The notes beneath the pieces are model-generated. The model saw only the letters and a program-made list of their open reading frames with translations, did no database searches and had not been told where the DNA came from. From NCBI RefSeq assembly GCF_009469765.1, contig NZ_SSSQ01000012.1:1-64000 (forward strand): a DNA stretch of 64,000 nt, in the 5' to 3' direction. The position numbers and the translations under genes were made by a program. Of this stretch, positions 47,306 to 56,928 are shown piece after piece (the stretch's first letter is position 1; each line of letters starts with the position of its first letter). Source of the DNA: Dechloromonas hortensis (lineage in GTDB: Bacteria; Pseudomonadota; Gammaproteobacteria; Burkholderiales; Rhodocyclaceae).

Positions 47306-47992
47306 ATGCCACGTCATTTCGCAATCGTTCCCGCTGCCGGCAGCGGTTCCCGCTTCGGCGCCGAGAAACCCAAACAGTACCTGAGCCTGCTCGGCCGACC
47401 ACTGATCTTCCACACCCTGGCGGCGCTGGTCGCCTGTCCCGACATCGACCGCGTCTGGGTCGTGCTGTCGCCGGACGACACCGAATGGGGGCGTCATGAC
47501 TGGTCCGAACTCGGTGCCAAGCTCGAAACCGTCCGCTGCGGCGGCGCCACCCGGGCCGAAAGCGTAGCCAACGGCCTGCAGGCGGCGGCGATGGTCGCCG
47601 CCGAGGACGACTGGGTGCTGGTGCATGATGCGGCCCGGCCCTGCCTGAGCGCCGACATGCTGGCCGCGCTGTTCCATGAACTGGCCGATGATCCGGTTGG
47701 CGGCATCCTCGCCGTGCCGGTCGCCGATACCCTGAAGCGGGCCGACGCCAGTCAGCGCGTCGCCGCCACCGAGCCGCGCGATGGCCTGTGGCAGGCGCAG
47801 ACGCCGCAGATGTTCCGCTACGGTCGACTGGTCGAAGCACTGGAAAAGTGCAGTGCCGTGACCGACGAGGCCGGTGCCATCGAGGCCCTCGGCCTGCAGC
47901 CGAAACTGGTGCGTGGCGATACGACCAATCTGAAAGTGACTTACCCGGCCGACCTGGCGCTGGCCGCGATGATATTGAGGGGGCGTAAATGA
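47306..47992 (+). CDS. ispD: 2-C-methyl-D-erythritol 4-phosphate cytidylyltransferase
   Basis: IspD adds CMP from CTP to methylerythritol phosphate in the MEP isoprenoid pathway. The 228-residue protein has the nucleotide loop [18 protein letters not shown], then [10 protein letters not shown] and the C-terminal [14 protein letters not shown]. The start overlaps nothing upstream. The stop overlaps the ispF start (ATGA), the common ispDF arrangement. Confidence 0.96.
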   Translation: MPRHFAIVPAAGSGSRFGAEKPKQYLSLLGRPLIFHTLAALVACPDIDRVWVVLSPDDTEWGRHDWSELGAKLETVRCGGATRAESVANGLQAAAMVAAEDDWVLVHDAARPCLSADMLAALFHELADDPVGGILAVPVADTLKRADASQRVAATEPRDGLWQAQTPQMFRYGRLVEALEKCSAVTDEAGAIEALGLQPKLVRGDTTNLKVTYPADLALAAMILRGRK

Positions 47993-48471
47993 ATTTCCGG
48001 GTCGGGCAGGGTTACGACGTCCATAAACTGGTCGCAGGCCGCAAGCTGATTCTCGGCGGCGTCGAGATTCCGCACGCCACCGGCCTGCTCGGTCATTCCG
48101 ACGCCGATGCGCTGTTGCACGCGATTACTGATGCCTTGCTCGGGGCGGTGGCGCTCGGCGACATCGGCCGCCATTTCCCCGATACCGACCCGCGCTACAA
48201 GGGCGCCGACAGCCGCGTACTGTTGCGCGCCGCCGTCGCCTTGCTGGCCGACAAGGGCTGGCGTCCGGTCAATGTTGATGCGACGCTGATCGCCCAGCAA
48301 CCAAAGCTGGCCCCGCATGCCGCGGCGATGGTGGCGAATGTCGCGGTCGACCTTGGAATTGCGGCCGATTGCGTCAATATCAAGGGCAAGACCAACGAGC
48401 GCCTGGGCTACCTCGGCCGCGAAGAGGCGATCGAGGCGCAGGCCATCGTCCTGGTCGAACGTGCCACCTGA
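47989..48471 (+). CDS. ispF: 2-C-methyl-D-erythritol 2,4-cyclodiphosphate synthase
   Basis: IspF cyclises the CDP intermediate with loss of CMP, the step after IspE. The 160-residue enzyme shows [11 protein letters not shown] (zinc Asp/His), [32 protein letters not shown] and the ending [16 protein letters not shown]. It is translationally coupled to ispD. Confidence 0.97.
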   Translation: MNFRVGQGYDVHKLVAGRKLILGGVEIPHATGLLGHSDADALLHAITDALLGAVALGDIGRHFPDTDPRYKGADSRVLLRAAVALLADKGWRPVNVDATLIAQQPKLAPHAAAMVANVAVDLGIAADCVNIKGKTNERLGYLGREEAIEAQAIVLVERAT

Positions 48472-48502
48472 CGAGCAGGCGGGGACAGAGCCCGGGCCGG
48501 CC

Positions 48503-49036
48503 ATGGCACGGGTTTATTTTGCCTTGTGGCCGCCGGCGGCCATTGCTGAACCACTGGCCGGCACGGCCCGTTCGGCGGCCAGCCAGTTGGGTGGCAAGGC
48601 GACCCGACCGGAAAGCATTCATCTGACGCTGGCTTTCCTCGGCGCCGTCGCCGAGAGCAGTCTGCCGCTGCTGGTTCGCACGGCGGCCGGTGTCCGGGCG
48701 GCGCCGTTTGAATTGCAAATCGACCGCCTCGGCTATTGGTCGCATAACCGCCTGCTGTGGGCCGGCTGCTCGGCGCCGCCACCTGAATTGCCCGGGCTGG
48801 CCAAGGCCTTGCAACAGCAACTGGGCGCCGCCGGTTTTGCCGTGGCCGATGCCGATCGCCCGTTCGCGGCGCACCTGACTCTGCTGCGCAAGCTTCCCGC
48901 CGGCCATCCGCCGCAAATACTTCCGCCCATCGCGCCACTCGCCTGGTCGTGCACCAGCTTTGTTCTGGTACGCTCCCAGCTATCGGCCAGTGGCCCTGAA
49001 TACAAGATCCTTGCTGAGTTTCCGCTCGTTCCATGA
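48503..49036 (+). CDS. thpR: RNA 2',3'-cyclic phosphodiesterase (2H family)
   Basis: A 177-residue 2H phosphoesterase (formerly called 2'-5' RNA ligase). The two catalytic motifs are HLTLAF and HLTLLRK. MARVYFALWPP is the usual N-terminus; a GTG at 48461 overlapping ispF is an alternative start. Its stop overlaps the start of the HD-GYP gene (ATGA), so it may be expressed with both ispDF and the signalling genes downstream. The physiological substrate is unknown. Confidence 0.9.
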   Translation: MARVYFALWPPAAIAEPLAGTARSAASQLGGKATRPESIHLTLAFLGAVAESSLPLLVRTAAGVRAAPFELQIDRLGYWSHNRLLWAGCSAPPPELPGLAKALQQQLGAAGFAVADADRPFAAHLTLLRKLPAGHPPQILPPIAPLAWSCTSFVLVRSQLSASGPEYKILAEFPLVP

Positions 49037-50259
49037 TCAAGAAAATCCCGGTCAATCTGCTTGAGCCCGGCATGTATGTCAGCGACTTCAATGCCGGCTG
49101 GTTGCACCATCCGTTTGCCTTCAACAGCATGATGATCGCCTCCGAAGACGATGTCGCCCGCGTGCTGGCTGCCGGTATTCGCGAGTTGTTCATCGACACC
49201 GATCGCGGGCGGGATGTCGGCGACGGCGTACCCACCGCGCAGGAGGCAGCTGTACAAACCGGGCAGCAGGTCGAACAGATGGCGATGACGGCGCGGCCGC
49301 TGGCGCCGGAACCACGTATTTCGCTGGCCGAGGAAATGAATCGGGCTCGCCTGGCTTTCGGCGAGGCGGTGAAGATCATCCGCAATCTGATGGAAGACGC
49401 CCGGCTCGGTCGCCAGGTCGAGGTTGCCACCGCCAAGCCGAGCATCGAAAAAATCGTCGCTTCGGTGATGCGCAACAGTTCGGCGATGATGACCATGCGC
49501 CGCCTGAAAAGCCTGGACGATTACACCTTCCTGCATTCGGTCGGTGTCTGCACCATGCTGGCCAGCTTTGCCAAGGTGGTCGATATGGAGATCAACTCGA
49601 TTCACGATGTCGTGCTCGGCGGCCTGATCCACGATATCGGCAAGATGCGGGTCGCCCAGGCCGTGCTCAACAAGCCGGCCCGGCTCAACGCCGAGGAGTT
49701 GCGGCATATCAAGTCGCATGTCGTGCTCGGCTCCGACCTGATGCATCAGTTGCCGGGTATCCCGGCACTGGCCATGCAACCGCTTGAGTTGCATCATGAG
49801 CGCTACGATGGCAGTGGCTACCCGAAAGGCCTGAAAGGCGACGAAATCCCCGCGGTCGGTCGGATGGCGGCGATTGTCGATGTCTACGATGCGATCACGT
49901 CCAACCGCGTTTACCGCAAGGGCATCTCGCCGGCGCTGGCGGTGCAGAAGCTGTTCGAATGGAGCCAGCATCATTTCGATCCGGAAATGACGAAAGTTTT
50001 CCTGAAGAGTGTCGGTATCTATCCGATCGGGACGCTGGTCCGGCTGGAGAGCGGGCGCCTGGGGGTGGTGGTCGAGCAGTCCGAGACGCATCTGCTGACG
50101 CCGGTGGTACGGGTCATGTACGACGGCCGGCGCCAGCACTATATCGCGCCCGAGGATGTCGATCTGTCGCGGCCGGTCGGTTCGGGGGGCGGCGACCGGA
50201 TCGTCAGTTTTGAGTCGGCGGATAAAATGGGTATCGATATTTCGCGCTTTCTGCAGTAG
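49033..50259 (+). CDS. HD-GYP phosphodiesterase with DUF3391 domain
   Basis: A 408-residue cytoplasmic protein predicted to hydrolyse cyclic di-GMP. The N-terminal DUF3391 region (VNLLEPGMYVSDFNAGWLHHPF) precedes the HD-GYP domain. The HD pair is His200-Asp201 (LIHDIGK); the HHE...GxGYP block begins at His254 (HHERYDGSGYP), where GYP is intact, so activity is expected. The C-terminal ~70 residues (GTLVRLESGRLGVVVEQSE) form a small beta unit. It overlaps thpR by 4 bases and leads three more signalling genes. Confidence 0.93.
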   Translation: MIKKIPVNLLEPGMYVSDFNAGWLHHPFAFNSMMIASEDDVARVLAAGIRELFIDTDRGRDVGDGVPTAQEAAVQTGQQVEQMAMTARPLAPEPRISLAEEMNRARLAFGEAVKIIRNLMEDARLGRQVEVATAKPSIEKIVASVMRNSSAMMTMRRLKSLDDYTFLHSVGVCTMLASFAKVVDMEINSIHDVVLGGLIHDIGKMRVAQAVLNKPARLNAEELRHIKSHVVLGSDLMHQLPGIPALAMQPLELHHERYDGSGYPKGLKGDEIPAVGRMAAIVDVYDAITSNRVYRKGISPALAVQKLFEWSQHHFDPEMTKVFLKSVGIYPIGTLVRLESGRLGVVVEQSETHLLTPVVRVMYDGRRQHYIAPEDVDLSRPVGSGGGDRIVSFESADKMGIDISRFLQ

Positions 50260-50284
50260 CCAAAGATAAAACACAGGGGGCTGT

Positions 50285-53212
50285 TTGACGGAGCAGGGGG
50301 AATCGGAAAGCAGTGCAATCCTGCGGGTACTGTTGGTTGACGCCAATGCCCGGGATGCCCAACGTCTGCTCGACGCCCTGCGCGGCGGCGGGCATGCGGT
50401 CTATTCGCGACAAGCTGCGTTGCGCAGCGAAATCGACGAGGCGCTGAGCGGCGAAGCCTGGGATATTGCCCTGCTCAGTTGCGCCTTGCCGGACATCGAG
50501 CCGGTCGAGGTACTCGATCTGGTTGCCGAACAGGCGCCCGGTTTGCCGGTCGTGCTCGCCATTGCGCGCGGTCAAAAACTGTTTCCGGTCGAGTTGCTCG
50601 AAAACGGCGCCTGCGATTTCATTTTCAAGAGCAATCCGTCGCGTCTGCTGCCGGTCGTCGAGCGCGAATGCGCCCGGCTACGACTGCGCCAGAACCAGGT
50701 GCACTCCATGCCCGGGGTGCCGGTGGACGAATGCGAAGCGCGTTTCCTGCAACTGGCCAGCAATGTGCCTGAGTGCTACTGGCTGAGCGATGCCGAAAGC
50801 CAGCGCATTACCTTTGTCAGCAAGGGCTACGCGCAGATCTGGGGGCGCTATGTCGAGGCTCTCTATGCTGATTCCATGGACTCGCTGAAACATGTCCATG
50901 CCGAGGACCGCAAGCGTTTGGCGCAGGCCTTCCAGCAATATCGTCTCGGTGGCCTCGACGAGCGGTTTCGCGTCGTGCGGCCGGACGGTGGCGTGCGCTG
51001 GTTGCATGCGCGCACCTTTCCGGTCCGCGACGAGGCTGGCCGGGTGGTCAGTATCGGCGGGGTGGCGAGTGATGTCACCAGCCTGCTGGCCGATCAGCGT
51101 CAGTTGCCGTTTTTTGCCCATTTCGATGCGTTGACCGCGCTGCCCAACCAGCTGATGTTCTACGAGCAGGCCCGGCACCTGATTGCGCTGGCCCGGCGCA
51201 CCGCCTTGTCGGTGGGCGTCATGGTGGTCGATATCGATCATTTTCGCGAGCTTAACCAGACACTCGGCCATACCGCCGGCGACGAACTGCTGCGCCAGAT
51301 CGGCGCCCGCCTGTCCGGCTCGCTGCGCGAATCGGACAGCATCGGACGGATTGGCGGTGACGTGTTCGTCATCCTGTTGCCCGATGCGCCGGACAGCCAG
51401 TTCGCGAGCACGGTGGCGCGCCGGATCATCGATACGCTGATCCTGCCGGTGCGGGTCGAGGGGCAGGAGGTCTTCGCCACAGCGAGCATCGGCATCGCCT
51501 TCTTCCCGGCCGATGGCGAGACGGCACATGAACTGGTCTCGCATGCCGAAGTGGCGGTCCGCCATGCCAAGAGCCAGGGGCGCAATACCTACCAGTTCTA
51601 TTCCGGGCAGATGCGGGACGATATTCGCGATCGTCTGTTCCTCGAAAGCGAACTGCGCAACGCCTCCCTGCGCAACGAGTTCGTGCTGCATTACCAGCCC
51701 AAGGTCAGTTGCGCCAACGGTCGGATCACCGGGGCGGAGGCACTGCTGCGCTGGAATCATCCGCGGCGCGGCCTCGTACCGCCCGATCAGTTCATCCCGA
51801 TGCTCGAAGAGACCGGCCTGATCGTCCCGGTCGGGCGCTGGGTACTGCAGGAGGCCTGTCGCCAGACCGTGCTCTGGCAGCAGGCCGGGCTCGACATGCC
51901 GAGCATCTCGGTCAACCTGTCGGCGCGCCAGTTGTTGTCCGATACGCTGCTCGGCGACATTCGCGAAACCCTTGCCCTGAGCGGCCTGAAGCCGGCCTGC
52001 CTGGATCTTGAAATCACCGAGAGCATGCTGATGCAGAACGCCGATACGGCGATCCGCACGCTCTTTGCGCTCAAGGAGGCTGGGGTCAGCATTTCGCTCG
52101 ACGATTTCGGCACCGGCTATTCCAGCCTGGCCTACCTGAAGCGTTTTCCGCTCGATGCGGTCAAGGTCGATCGCTCCTTCGTCCGGGATATCGCGGCCGA
52201 TTCCGACGATGCCTCGATTACCCGGGCGGTGATCACCATGGCCCACCATTTGAAACTCAAGGTCGTCGCCGAAGGGGTGGAAACGCCGGAGCAACTGGCG
52301 CTGCTCATTTCGCACCAGTGCGACATCATTCAGGGCTACTTCTTCTCACGGCCGCTGCCGGTGGCCGAAATGAGCGAACTGCTGGCCGCCGACAAGTGCC
52401 TGCCGGCCAGCCTGCTGCGTTCGGGCACGCGCAAGCCGATGGCGCTGTTCGTTGCGGTGGACGGCTGTGAAGAGGTCATTTCCATGCTCGACCGCGACGG
52501 GCACCGGGTGTGCACGGCCAATGACATCGAGGCGGTAACGCAATGGTTTGCTGCCAATCTGGTCGATGTGCTGGTCTGCGGTTCGCCGCGCAAGGGCTTT
52601 GATACTGCTGCCGTGATCCGCCTGGCGGCGCAGATGCAACCGCTCTGCGAGCGCATCCTGCTGGCTGGCGGCCGGGAGTGGAACCGCAAGCTGGTCACCG
52701 AACTGAGTGCCTCCGGTCTGGTCCATCGGGTAATCCATCTGCCCTTCGAGGCGACCGCCTTCCGGCATACGGTCGAGGAGGCCCTGGAACAGCACCGGAT
52801 CAGCGAGGACTACAATCGCCTGTCGCACGAGGTCGAGCAGGCCGGGCGCAAGCTGCTCCATGCCGAAGAAGAGCGACGCCGACTTGAACTGCAGAATCAG
52901 CTTTTGCAAACCACCGAAGCGCAGGGCTATGGCATCTTGCAGGAACTGCTGGCGGAAATGTCATGGCCGGTGTTCGGTATCGATGATGGGGGTATGCTGG
53001 TGCTGATCAACGATGCCGCGCTGAAGGCCTTCGCTGAACGGCGGCTGGTGATCGGTGAGCGGCTGCGAGACTTGTTGCCGGAGTTGCCATTGCTTGGCGA
53101 CAATGCAGATGCCCGAATCAATAATGCACACTATGCCTGCCGCTGGCGGCAGATCGGCGCGGGAGCCTCGCCTGGCGGCTGGCTCCTGCTGCTTGAGGGG
53201 AGAGGCCAATGA
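50285..53212 (+). CDS. Large EAL phosphodiesterase with degenerate GGDEF and two receiver-like domains
   Basis: A 975-residue cytoplasmic protein, read from a TTG start behind AGGGGG. Order: receiver-like domain (about 15-130) lacking the phospho-acceptor (LLSCALPD where Asp is expected), PAS (about 155-265), GGDEF-like domain with GGDVF at 357-361 (Glu lost, so probably no cyclase activity), EAL domain with Glu485-Ala-Leu and [14 protein letters not shown] (active motifs present). Then a second receiver-like region (about 720-835), a coiled coil and a C-terminal PAS-like region. It should break down cyclic di-GMP, possibly tuned by GTP at the GGDVF site. It overlaps the next small gene by 4 bases. 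Confidence 0.88.
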   Translation: MTEQGESESSAILRVLLVDANARDAQRLLDALRGGGHAVYSRQAALRSEIDEALSGEAWDIALLSCALPDIEPVEVLDLVAEQAPGLPVVLAIARGQKLFPVELLENGACDFIFKSNPSRLLPVVERECARLRLRQNQVHSMPGVPVDECEARFLQLASNVPECYWLSDAESQRITFVSKGYAQIWGRYVEALYADSMDSLKHVHAEDRKRLAQAFQQYRLGGLDERFRVVRPDGGVRWLHARTFPVRDEAGRVVSIGGVASDVTSLLADQRQLPFFAHFDALTALPNQLMFYEQARHLIALARRTALSVGVMVVDIDHFRELNQTLGHTAGDELLRQIGARLSGSLRESDSIGRIGGDVFVILLPDAPDSQFASTVARRIIDTLILPVRVEGQEVFATASIGIAFFPADGETAHELVSHAEVAVRHAKSQGRNTYQFYSGQMRDDIRDRLFLESELRNASLRNEFVLHYQPKVSCANGRITGAEALLRWNHPRRGLVPPDQFIPMLEETGLIVPVGRWVLQEACRQTVLWQQAGLDMPSISVNLSARQLLSDTLLGDIRETLALSGLKPACLDLEITESMLMQNADTAIRTLFALKEAGVSISLDDFGTGYSSLAYLKRFPLDAVKVDRSFVRDIAADSDDASITRAVITMAHHLKLKVVAEGVETPEQLALLISHQCDIIQGYFFSRPLPVAEMSELLAADKCLPASLLRSGTRKPMALFVAVDGCEEVISMLDRDGHRVCTANDIEAVTQWFAANLVDVLVCGSPRKGFDTAAVIRLAAQMQPLCERILLAGGREWNRKLVTELSASGLVHRVIHLPFEATAFRHTVEEALEQHRISEDYNRLSHEVEQAGRKLLHAEEERRRLELQNQLLQTTEAQGYGILQELLAEMSWPVFGIDDGGMLVLINDAALKAFAERRLVIGERLRDLLPELPLLGDNADARINNAHYACRWRQIGAGASPGGWLLLLEGRGQ

Positions 53213-53529
53213 AAGTTGTCGAAACTTTGCCGCTCAGCGAGGCTGCCATCGGCATGCGGCTGGCCGTCGCCGTCCTTGATGAAGCCGGCCATGTCTTGGT
53301 GCCGGCTGGGGCGGAGCTCAGCGAGGGCATGTTGCAGGGGTTGCAACGGCGGGAGATAGCCGAAGTCTCCGTCGAGCGCGAAGTCGAGGAAGACCAGGCG
53401 ATGCAGGCGGCCTATCGGGCCAAGCTGACCGCCCAACTGGATCATGTGTTTCGCAAGGCGGGGGACGGTGACGAGACCCGGGCGCTCTATCAGGCTGTGC
53501 TCGATTACCGCATGGAGCATCGTTCATGA
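53209..53529 (+). CDS. Small DUF3391-like protein
   Basis: A 106-residue soluble protein whose first 60 residues ([37 protein letters not shown]) resemble the small N-terminal domain that precedes HD-GYP domains (LRPGM..A.DV....G.VLLPAG..L...). The C-terminal half is a charged helix. It lies between the EAL and HDOD genes with 4-base overlaps on both sides. It may act as a separated regulatory domain; no catalytic residues are visible. Confidence 0.7.
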   Translation: MKVVETLPLSEAAIGMRLAVAVLDEAGHVLVPAGAELSEGMLQGLQRREIAEVSVEREVEEDQAMQAAYRAKLTAQLDHVFRKAGDGDETRALYQAVLDYRMEHRS

Positions 53530-54368
53530 ACCAGCTCAACCGTGATCAGGTCGTCGCCCGGCTCAAGCAGTTGCCGTCCTTGCCGTCCGCGGTGACCGAA
53601 CTGCTGGCTTCCTTCAGCAAGGAAGAGGTCGATATTTCGCAGATCGCCCATCAGATCGCCTGCGATCAGGGGCTGACCGCTCGTGTGCTGCGCGTTGCCA
53701 ATTCATCGTTCTACGGTTTGCAGAGCCGGGTCGGGACGATCAACGAGGCGGTGGTGGTTCTCGGTTTTCGGGCAGTGCGCAGCATGGTGCTGGCGGTTGG
53801 CATGAGCAGTGCCTTTCGGCCCGAGCAGTGCCCGGGTTTCGATGAACAGGCCTATCTCCGCCATTGTGTCGCGGTCGGCCTGGCGGCCCGGGCGATTGCC
53901 CCGCTGGCCGGTCATAACGCCGAGCTCGCCTTTACCGCGGGCATCCTGCACGATATCGGCGAACTGGTGCTGGCCTCGAATTTTTCGACGCAATACGCGG
54001 CGGTTCTCGCCTACCGCAAGCAGCATGACTGCTTTCTGGTCGAGGCCGAGCGCAACGTTCTGGGTATGGACCACGCCGAAGTCGGCGGCCTGCTGGCCGA
54101 GACCTGGCGTTTTCCGGATTCACTGCACGAGGCGGTAGCTGACCACCATGCGCCGGCCGGCGCGCCGGCAAGCTCATTGGCCGACCTGATCCATATGGCC
54201 GATGCCATTGCCCATGCCCTCGGCTTGTCCCGACAACCGGAGGAAATGCTGATGCCGCTCGACCGCACTGCGTGGAACCGGCTCGGCATGGATCCGTCCA
54301 AGCTGGCCAGTCTGCTGCCGCAGATCGAACAGAGCATGGACGAAACCTGTCAGGCGCTTAGCGGCTGA
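53526..54368 (+). CDS. HDOD domain signalling protein
   Basis: A 280-residue HDOD protein, a non-catalytic relative of HD phosphohydrolases found with chemotaxis and c-di-GMP systems. It begins LKQLPSLPSAVTELLASFSKEEVDISQIA. The core has ITARVLRVANSSFYGL-type sequence (DQGLTARVLRVANSSFYG), ILHDIGELVL and a later EVGGLLAETWRFP. It ends the thpR-to-HDOD run and converges with envZ; the genes overlap by 11 bases. Confidence 0.9.
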   Translation: MNQLNRDQVVARLKQLPSLPSAVTELLASFSKEEVDISQIAHQIACDQGLTARVLRVANSSFYGLQSRVGTINEAVVVLGFRAVRSMVLAVGMSSAFRPEQCPGFDEQAYLRHCVAVGLAARAIAPLAGHNAELAFTAGILHDIGELVLASNFSTQYAAVLAYRKQHDCFLVEAERNVLGMDHAEVGGLLAETWRFPDSLHEAVADHHAPAGAPASSLADLIHMADAIAHALGLSRQPEEMLMPLDRTAWNRLGMDPSKLASLLPQIEQSMDETCQALSG

Positions 54369-55662
54369 TCGGCAGAGTCAAGCGGGCGAGCAGGCCGCCG
54401 CCAGGATTCGGGAGTAGCTCGAAACGGCCGCCATGCAGGTGGGCGACGCGCTCGACGATGGCCAGGCCGAGACCGGTGCCGCTGGCGTTCGTGCGCGCCG
54501 TGTCGAGCCGGGTGAACGGGCGCTTCAGGCGTTCGGCTTCGCCAGCCGGAATACCCGGCCCGTGATCGGCGATTTCGACCCGAATTTCACTGTCCACCGC
54601 AGCAGCCTTCAGCGTGACGTTGCCGCCACCGTATTTCCAGGCATTGTCGAGCAGATTGGTCAGCGCTCGGGTCAAGGCTTTCGGCCGCAGCTTGAGGTCG
54701 GGCAGCGGGGCAAGCTCCAGTGCCAGCGGGCGGCCGACGTAGCCCTGGCGTTCGGCCAGCGTCGAGAGCAGGGCGGTGAGGTCGGTCGGTTCGGCGGCTT
54801 CGCCGGATTCGGCGCGGGCGTAGTCCATGAACTGGGAGATCACCGCTTCCATCTGTTCGATGTCGGCGACCACCGCCTGGCGGGCGTTGTCGTCGCTGAC
54901 GCTGAGCTCGGCTTCGAGGCGGAGCCGGGTTAGTGGCGTGCGCAGGTCGTGCGATATGCCGGCCAGCACTTCCGAGCGATCCTTGTCATGGCGTTCGAGA
55001 TCGGCCGCCATCGCATTGAAGGCGGTGGCCAGCCGGCGCAGTTCGACGGCCCCGTCTTCCGGCAGGGGGGCCGGTCTCTGGCCCCGACCGACCGCTTCGG
55101 CTGACTTGGCCATGGCTTTCAGCGGCCGGCTGATTCGCGAAGCGATCAGCCAGGCGACGGCGAGGGCGAGCAGGGTGGCGAGTAGCCCCCAGGTCAGCCA
55201 GTGGCTGGCAAAACTGCGCGCAGCACGCTCGCGCGGCAGGATCAGCCAGTATTCCTCGTCATCGTGCTCTTCCAGCCGGAAGCTGACCCAGAAGCCGCGC
55301 ACGCCATCGACACTGGCGGCGATCCGCGTGTGATCGCCGAGCCGGCTGGCTAGTTCGCGTTGCAGCAGGCGGTGGAAGCGGCTGTCGGGCATCGCCTCGA
55401 TCTCGTCTTCCGCTTCGGCCGGCAGCAGGCGGATGCCTTCGCGAGTCGAAAATTCGTTGAACAGGCCAAGGCGCTTTTCCGGAGCGGCAGCGAACAGCGA
55501 GGCGCGGATCAGGTTCACCGCGGAGGCGGCCAGTTGCGCCGTTTCCCGGGCGCGCGGCTCGGCGTCCATGTAGCGGAACAGGCTGAGCCAGGCGGCCGTC
55601 GTCAGCAGCACCAGCATGGCCAGCAGCAGGAATGTGCGAGCCAGCAGCGAGCGCGGCATCAT
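54358..55662 (-). CDS. envZ: Osmolarity sensor histidine kinase EnvZ-like
   Basis: A 434-residue membrane kinase: a first helix (MPRSLLARTFLLLAMLVLLTTAAWL), a short periplasmic region, a second helix (ASHWLTWGLLATLLALAVAWLIA), HAMP, then HisKA with GISHDLRTPLTRLRLEAEL (His the phosphorylation site) and HATPase with NLLDNAWKYGG and [12 protein letters not shown]. The family senses envelope and osmotic stress. Its start overlaps the ompR stop. The periplasmic loop is longer than in E. coli EnvZ by eye, so the signal may differ. Confidence 0.9.
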   Translation of the reverse strand: MMPRSLLARTFLLLAMLVLLTTAAWLSLFRYMDAEPRARETAQLAASAVNLIRASLFAAAPEKRLGLFNEFSTREGIRLLPAEAEDEIEAMPDSRFHRLLQRELASRLGDHTRIAASVDGVRGFWVSFRLEEHDDEEYWLILPRERAARSFASHWLTWGLLATLLALAVAWLIASRISRPLKAMAKSAEAVGRGQRPAPLPEDGAVELRRLATAFNAMAADLERHDKDRSEVLAGISHDLRTPLTRLRLEAELSVSDDNARQAVVADIEQMEAVISQFMDYARAESGEAAEPTDLTALLSTLAERQGYVGRPLALELAPLPDLKLRPKALTRALTNLLDNAWKYGGGNVTLKAAAVDSEIRVEIADHGPGIPAGEAERLKRPFTRLDTARTNASGTGLGLAIVERVAHLHGGRFELLPNPGGGLLARLTLPISR

Positions 55663-56387
55663 GCGTCGCGTGCGGTGCCGTCCGGAACGAAAACGTAGCC
55701 GAAGCCCCAGACCGTCTGCAGGTAGCGTGGCTGGGCCGGGTCGACCTCGATCAGCTTGCGCAGCCGGGAGACCTGAACGTCGATGGCGCGGTCGAACGGT
55801 CCCTGTTCGCGGCCGCGGGCCAGCGTCATCAGTTTGTCACGGGAGAGCGGCTGGCGCGGGTGGTGGAGCAAGACCTTGAGGACGGCGAATTCGCCGGTGG
55901 TCAGCGGCAGCAGTTCGTCGCCGCGTTTCAGCGTCCGAGCAGCGAGGTCTACTTCGAGATTGCCGAAGCGGATGTTTTCGGCTTCATCGTCCGGCGCGCC
56001 CGGCGGCCGGTTGCCTTGGCGGCGCAGTACGGCATGGATGCGGGCGAGCAGTTCGCGCGGGTTGAAGGGCTTCGGCAGGTAGTCGTCGGCTCCCATTTCG
56101 AGCCCGACAATGCGGTCCACTTCGTCGCCTTTGGCGGTCAGCATGATGATCGGTGTCAGGTCGCCGGTGCCGCGCAGGCGGCGACAGATGCTCAGGCCAT
56201 CTTCGCCCGGCATCATCAGGTCGAGCACGATCAGATGAAAATGTTCGCGGCTGCGCAGCTTGTCCATTTGCTGGCCGTCGGCGACAGCCTTGACGTCAAA
56301 GCCCTGTTCGCCGAGGTAACGGGTCAGCAGGTCGCGCAGGCGGGCGTCGTCGTCGACGACGAGAAGGTGGGTATTTTGTTCGCTCAT
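55659..56387 (-). CDS. ompR: Response regulator OmpR
   Basis: A 242-residue two-domain regulator very close to E. coli OmpR: receiver (LLVVDDDARLRDLLTRYLGEQGF, Asp56 as acceptor in VLDLMMPGEDGLSICRRLRG) and a winged-helix DNA-binding domain (PLTTGEFAVLKVLLHHPRQPLSRDKLM). The start MSEQNT is chosen by family alignment; frames open further upstream but carry no homology. It is divergent from the small secreted protein gene, with 160 bases between. It is expected to be phosphorylated by the EnvZ-like kinase it overlaps. Confidence 0.95.
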   Translation of the reverse strand: MSEQNTHLLVVDDDARLRDLLTRYLGEQGFDVKAVADGQQMDKLRSREHFHLIVLDLMMPGEDGLSICRRLRGTGDLTPIIMLTAKGDEVDRIVGLEMGADDYLPKPFNPRELLARIHAVLRRQGNRPPGAPDDEAENIRFGNLEVDLAARTLKRGDELLPLTTGEFAVLKVLLHHPRQPLSRDKLMTLARGREQGPFDRAIDVQVSRLRKLIEVDPAQPRYLQTVWGFGYVFVPDGTARDA

Positions 56388-56547
56388 GCTGGCAAGGATA
56401 ATTGCAGACGGTGAATCAAGCGCGACAAATGGTAACAAGGATTGTCGGACCGGCGCCGGGAAACATATTTTTACATCTCGCTTGCCTTGTCTGGTGGGCT
56501 GCGATGGACAATGATCGCATCTGCACATCGAAACCTTCGTCATTGCC

Positions 56548-56838
56548 ATGAAACGCCGGATTCTCCTCTCCACACTGTTGCTCCTGGGCCTGCTCGGCCC
56601 GCTGGGCGGCGTCTGGGCACAGGCGCAGTGGCGGGACTTGCCGCCCGAGGAGCGTCGGCAAATGCGGCAGCAGATGCGCGAACACTGGCAGCAGGATCGC
56701 GAGTTTCGGCGTGAAGAGGGAGGCGGGCGACGCTGGCAGGATGTGCCACCGGAAGACCGGCGCCGCATGCGCGAGGAAATGCGCGAACAGCGCGCCGTGC
56801 AGGAGCGGGAAGGGCGCGATGGGCGGCGGGAGAACTAA
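56548..56838 (+). CDS. Small secreted charged protein with a tandem repeat
   Basis: A 96-residue protein: signal peptide (RRILLSTLLLLGLLGPLGGVWA, cut near 24-26), then two related units, LPPEERRQMRQQMREHW and VPPEDRRRMREEMREQ. The rest is Arg/Glu/Gln-rich and helical. DUF3106 and Spy/CpxP-like periplasmic proteins show similar composition, but the conserved LTxxQ motif of Spy is absent. It is divergent from ompR, so OmpR control is possible: ACAT repeats spaced 10 bases apart lie at 56463-56476. Confidence 0.75.
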   Translation: MKRRILLSTLLLLGLLGPLGGVWAQAQWRDLPPEERRQMRQQMREHWQQDREFRREEGGGRRWQDVPPEDRRRMREEMREQRAVQEREGRDGRREN

Positions 56839-56928
56839 GGTGTTCGCTGGCTGCCTCGGCATTTGTTAGCACCACTTGGCGCAATGCCTTGCCCCGGCCA
56901 GGCTGCCGCTCCGGTAAAATGCGGCCCC

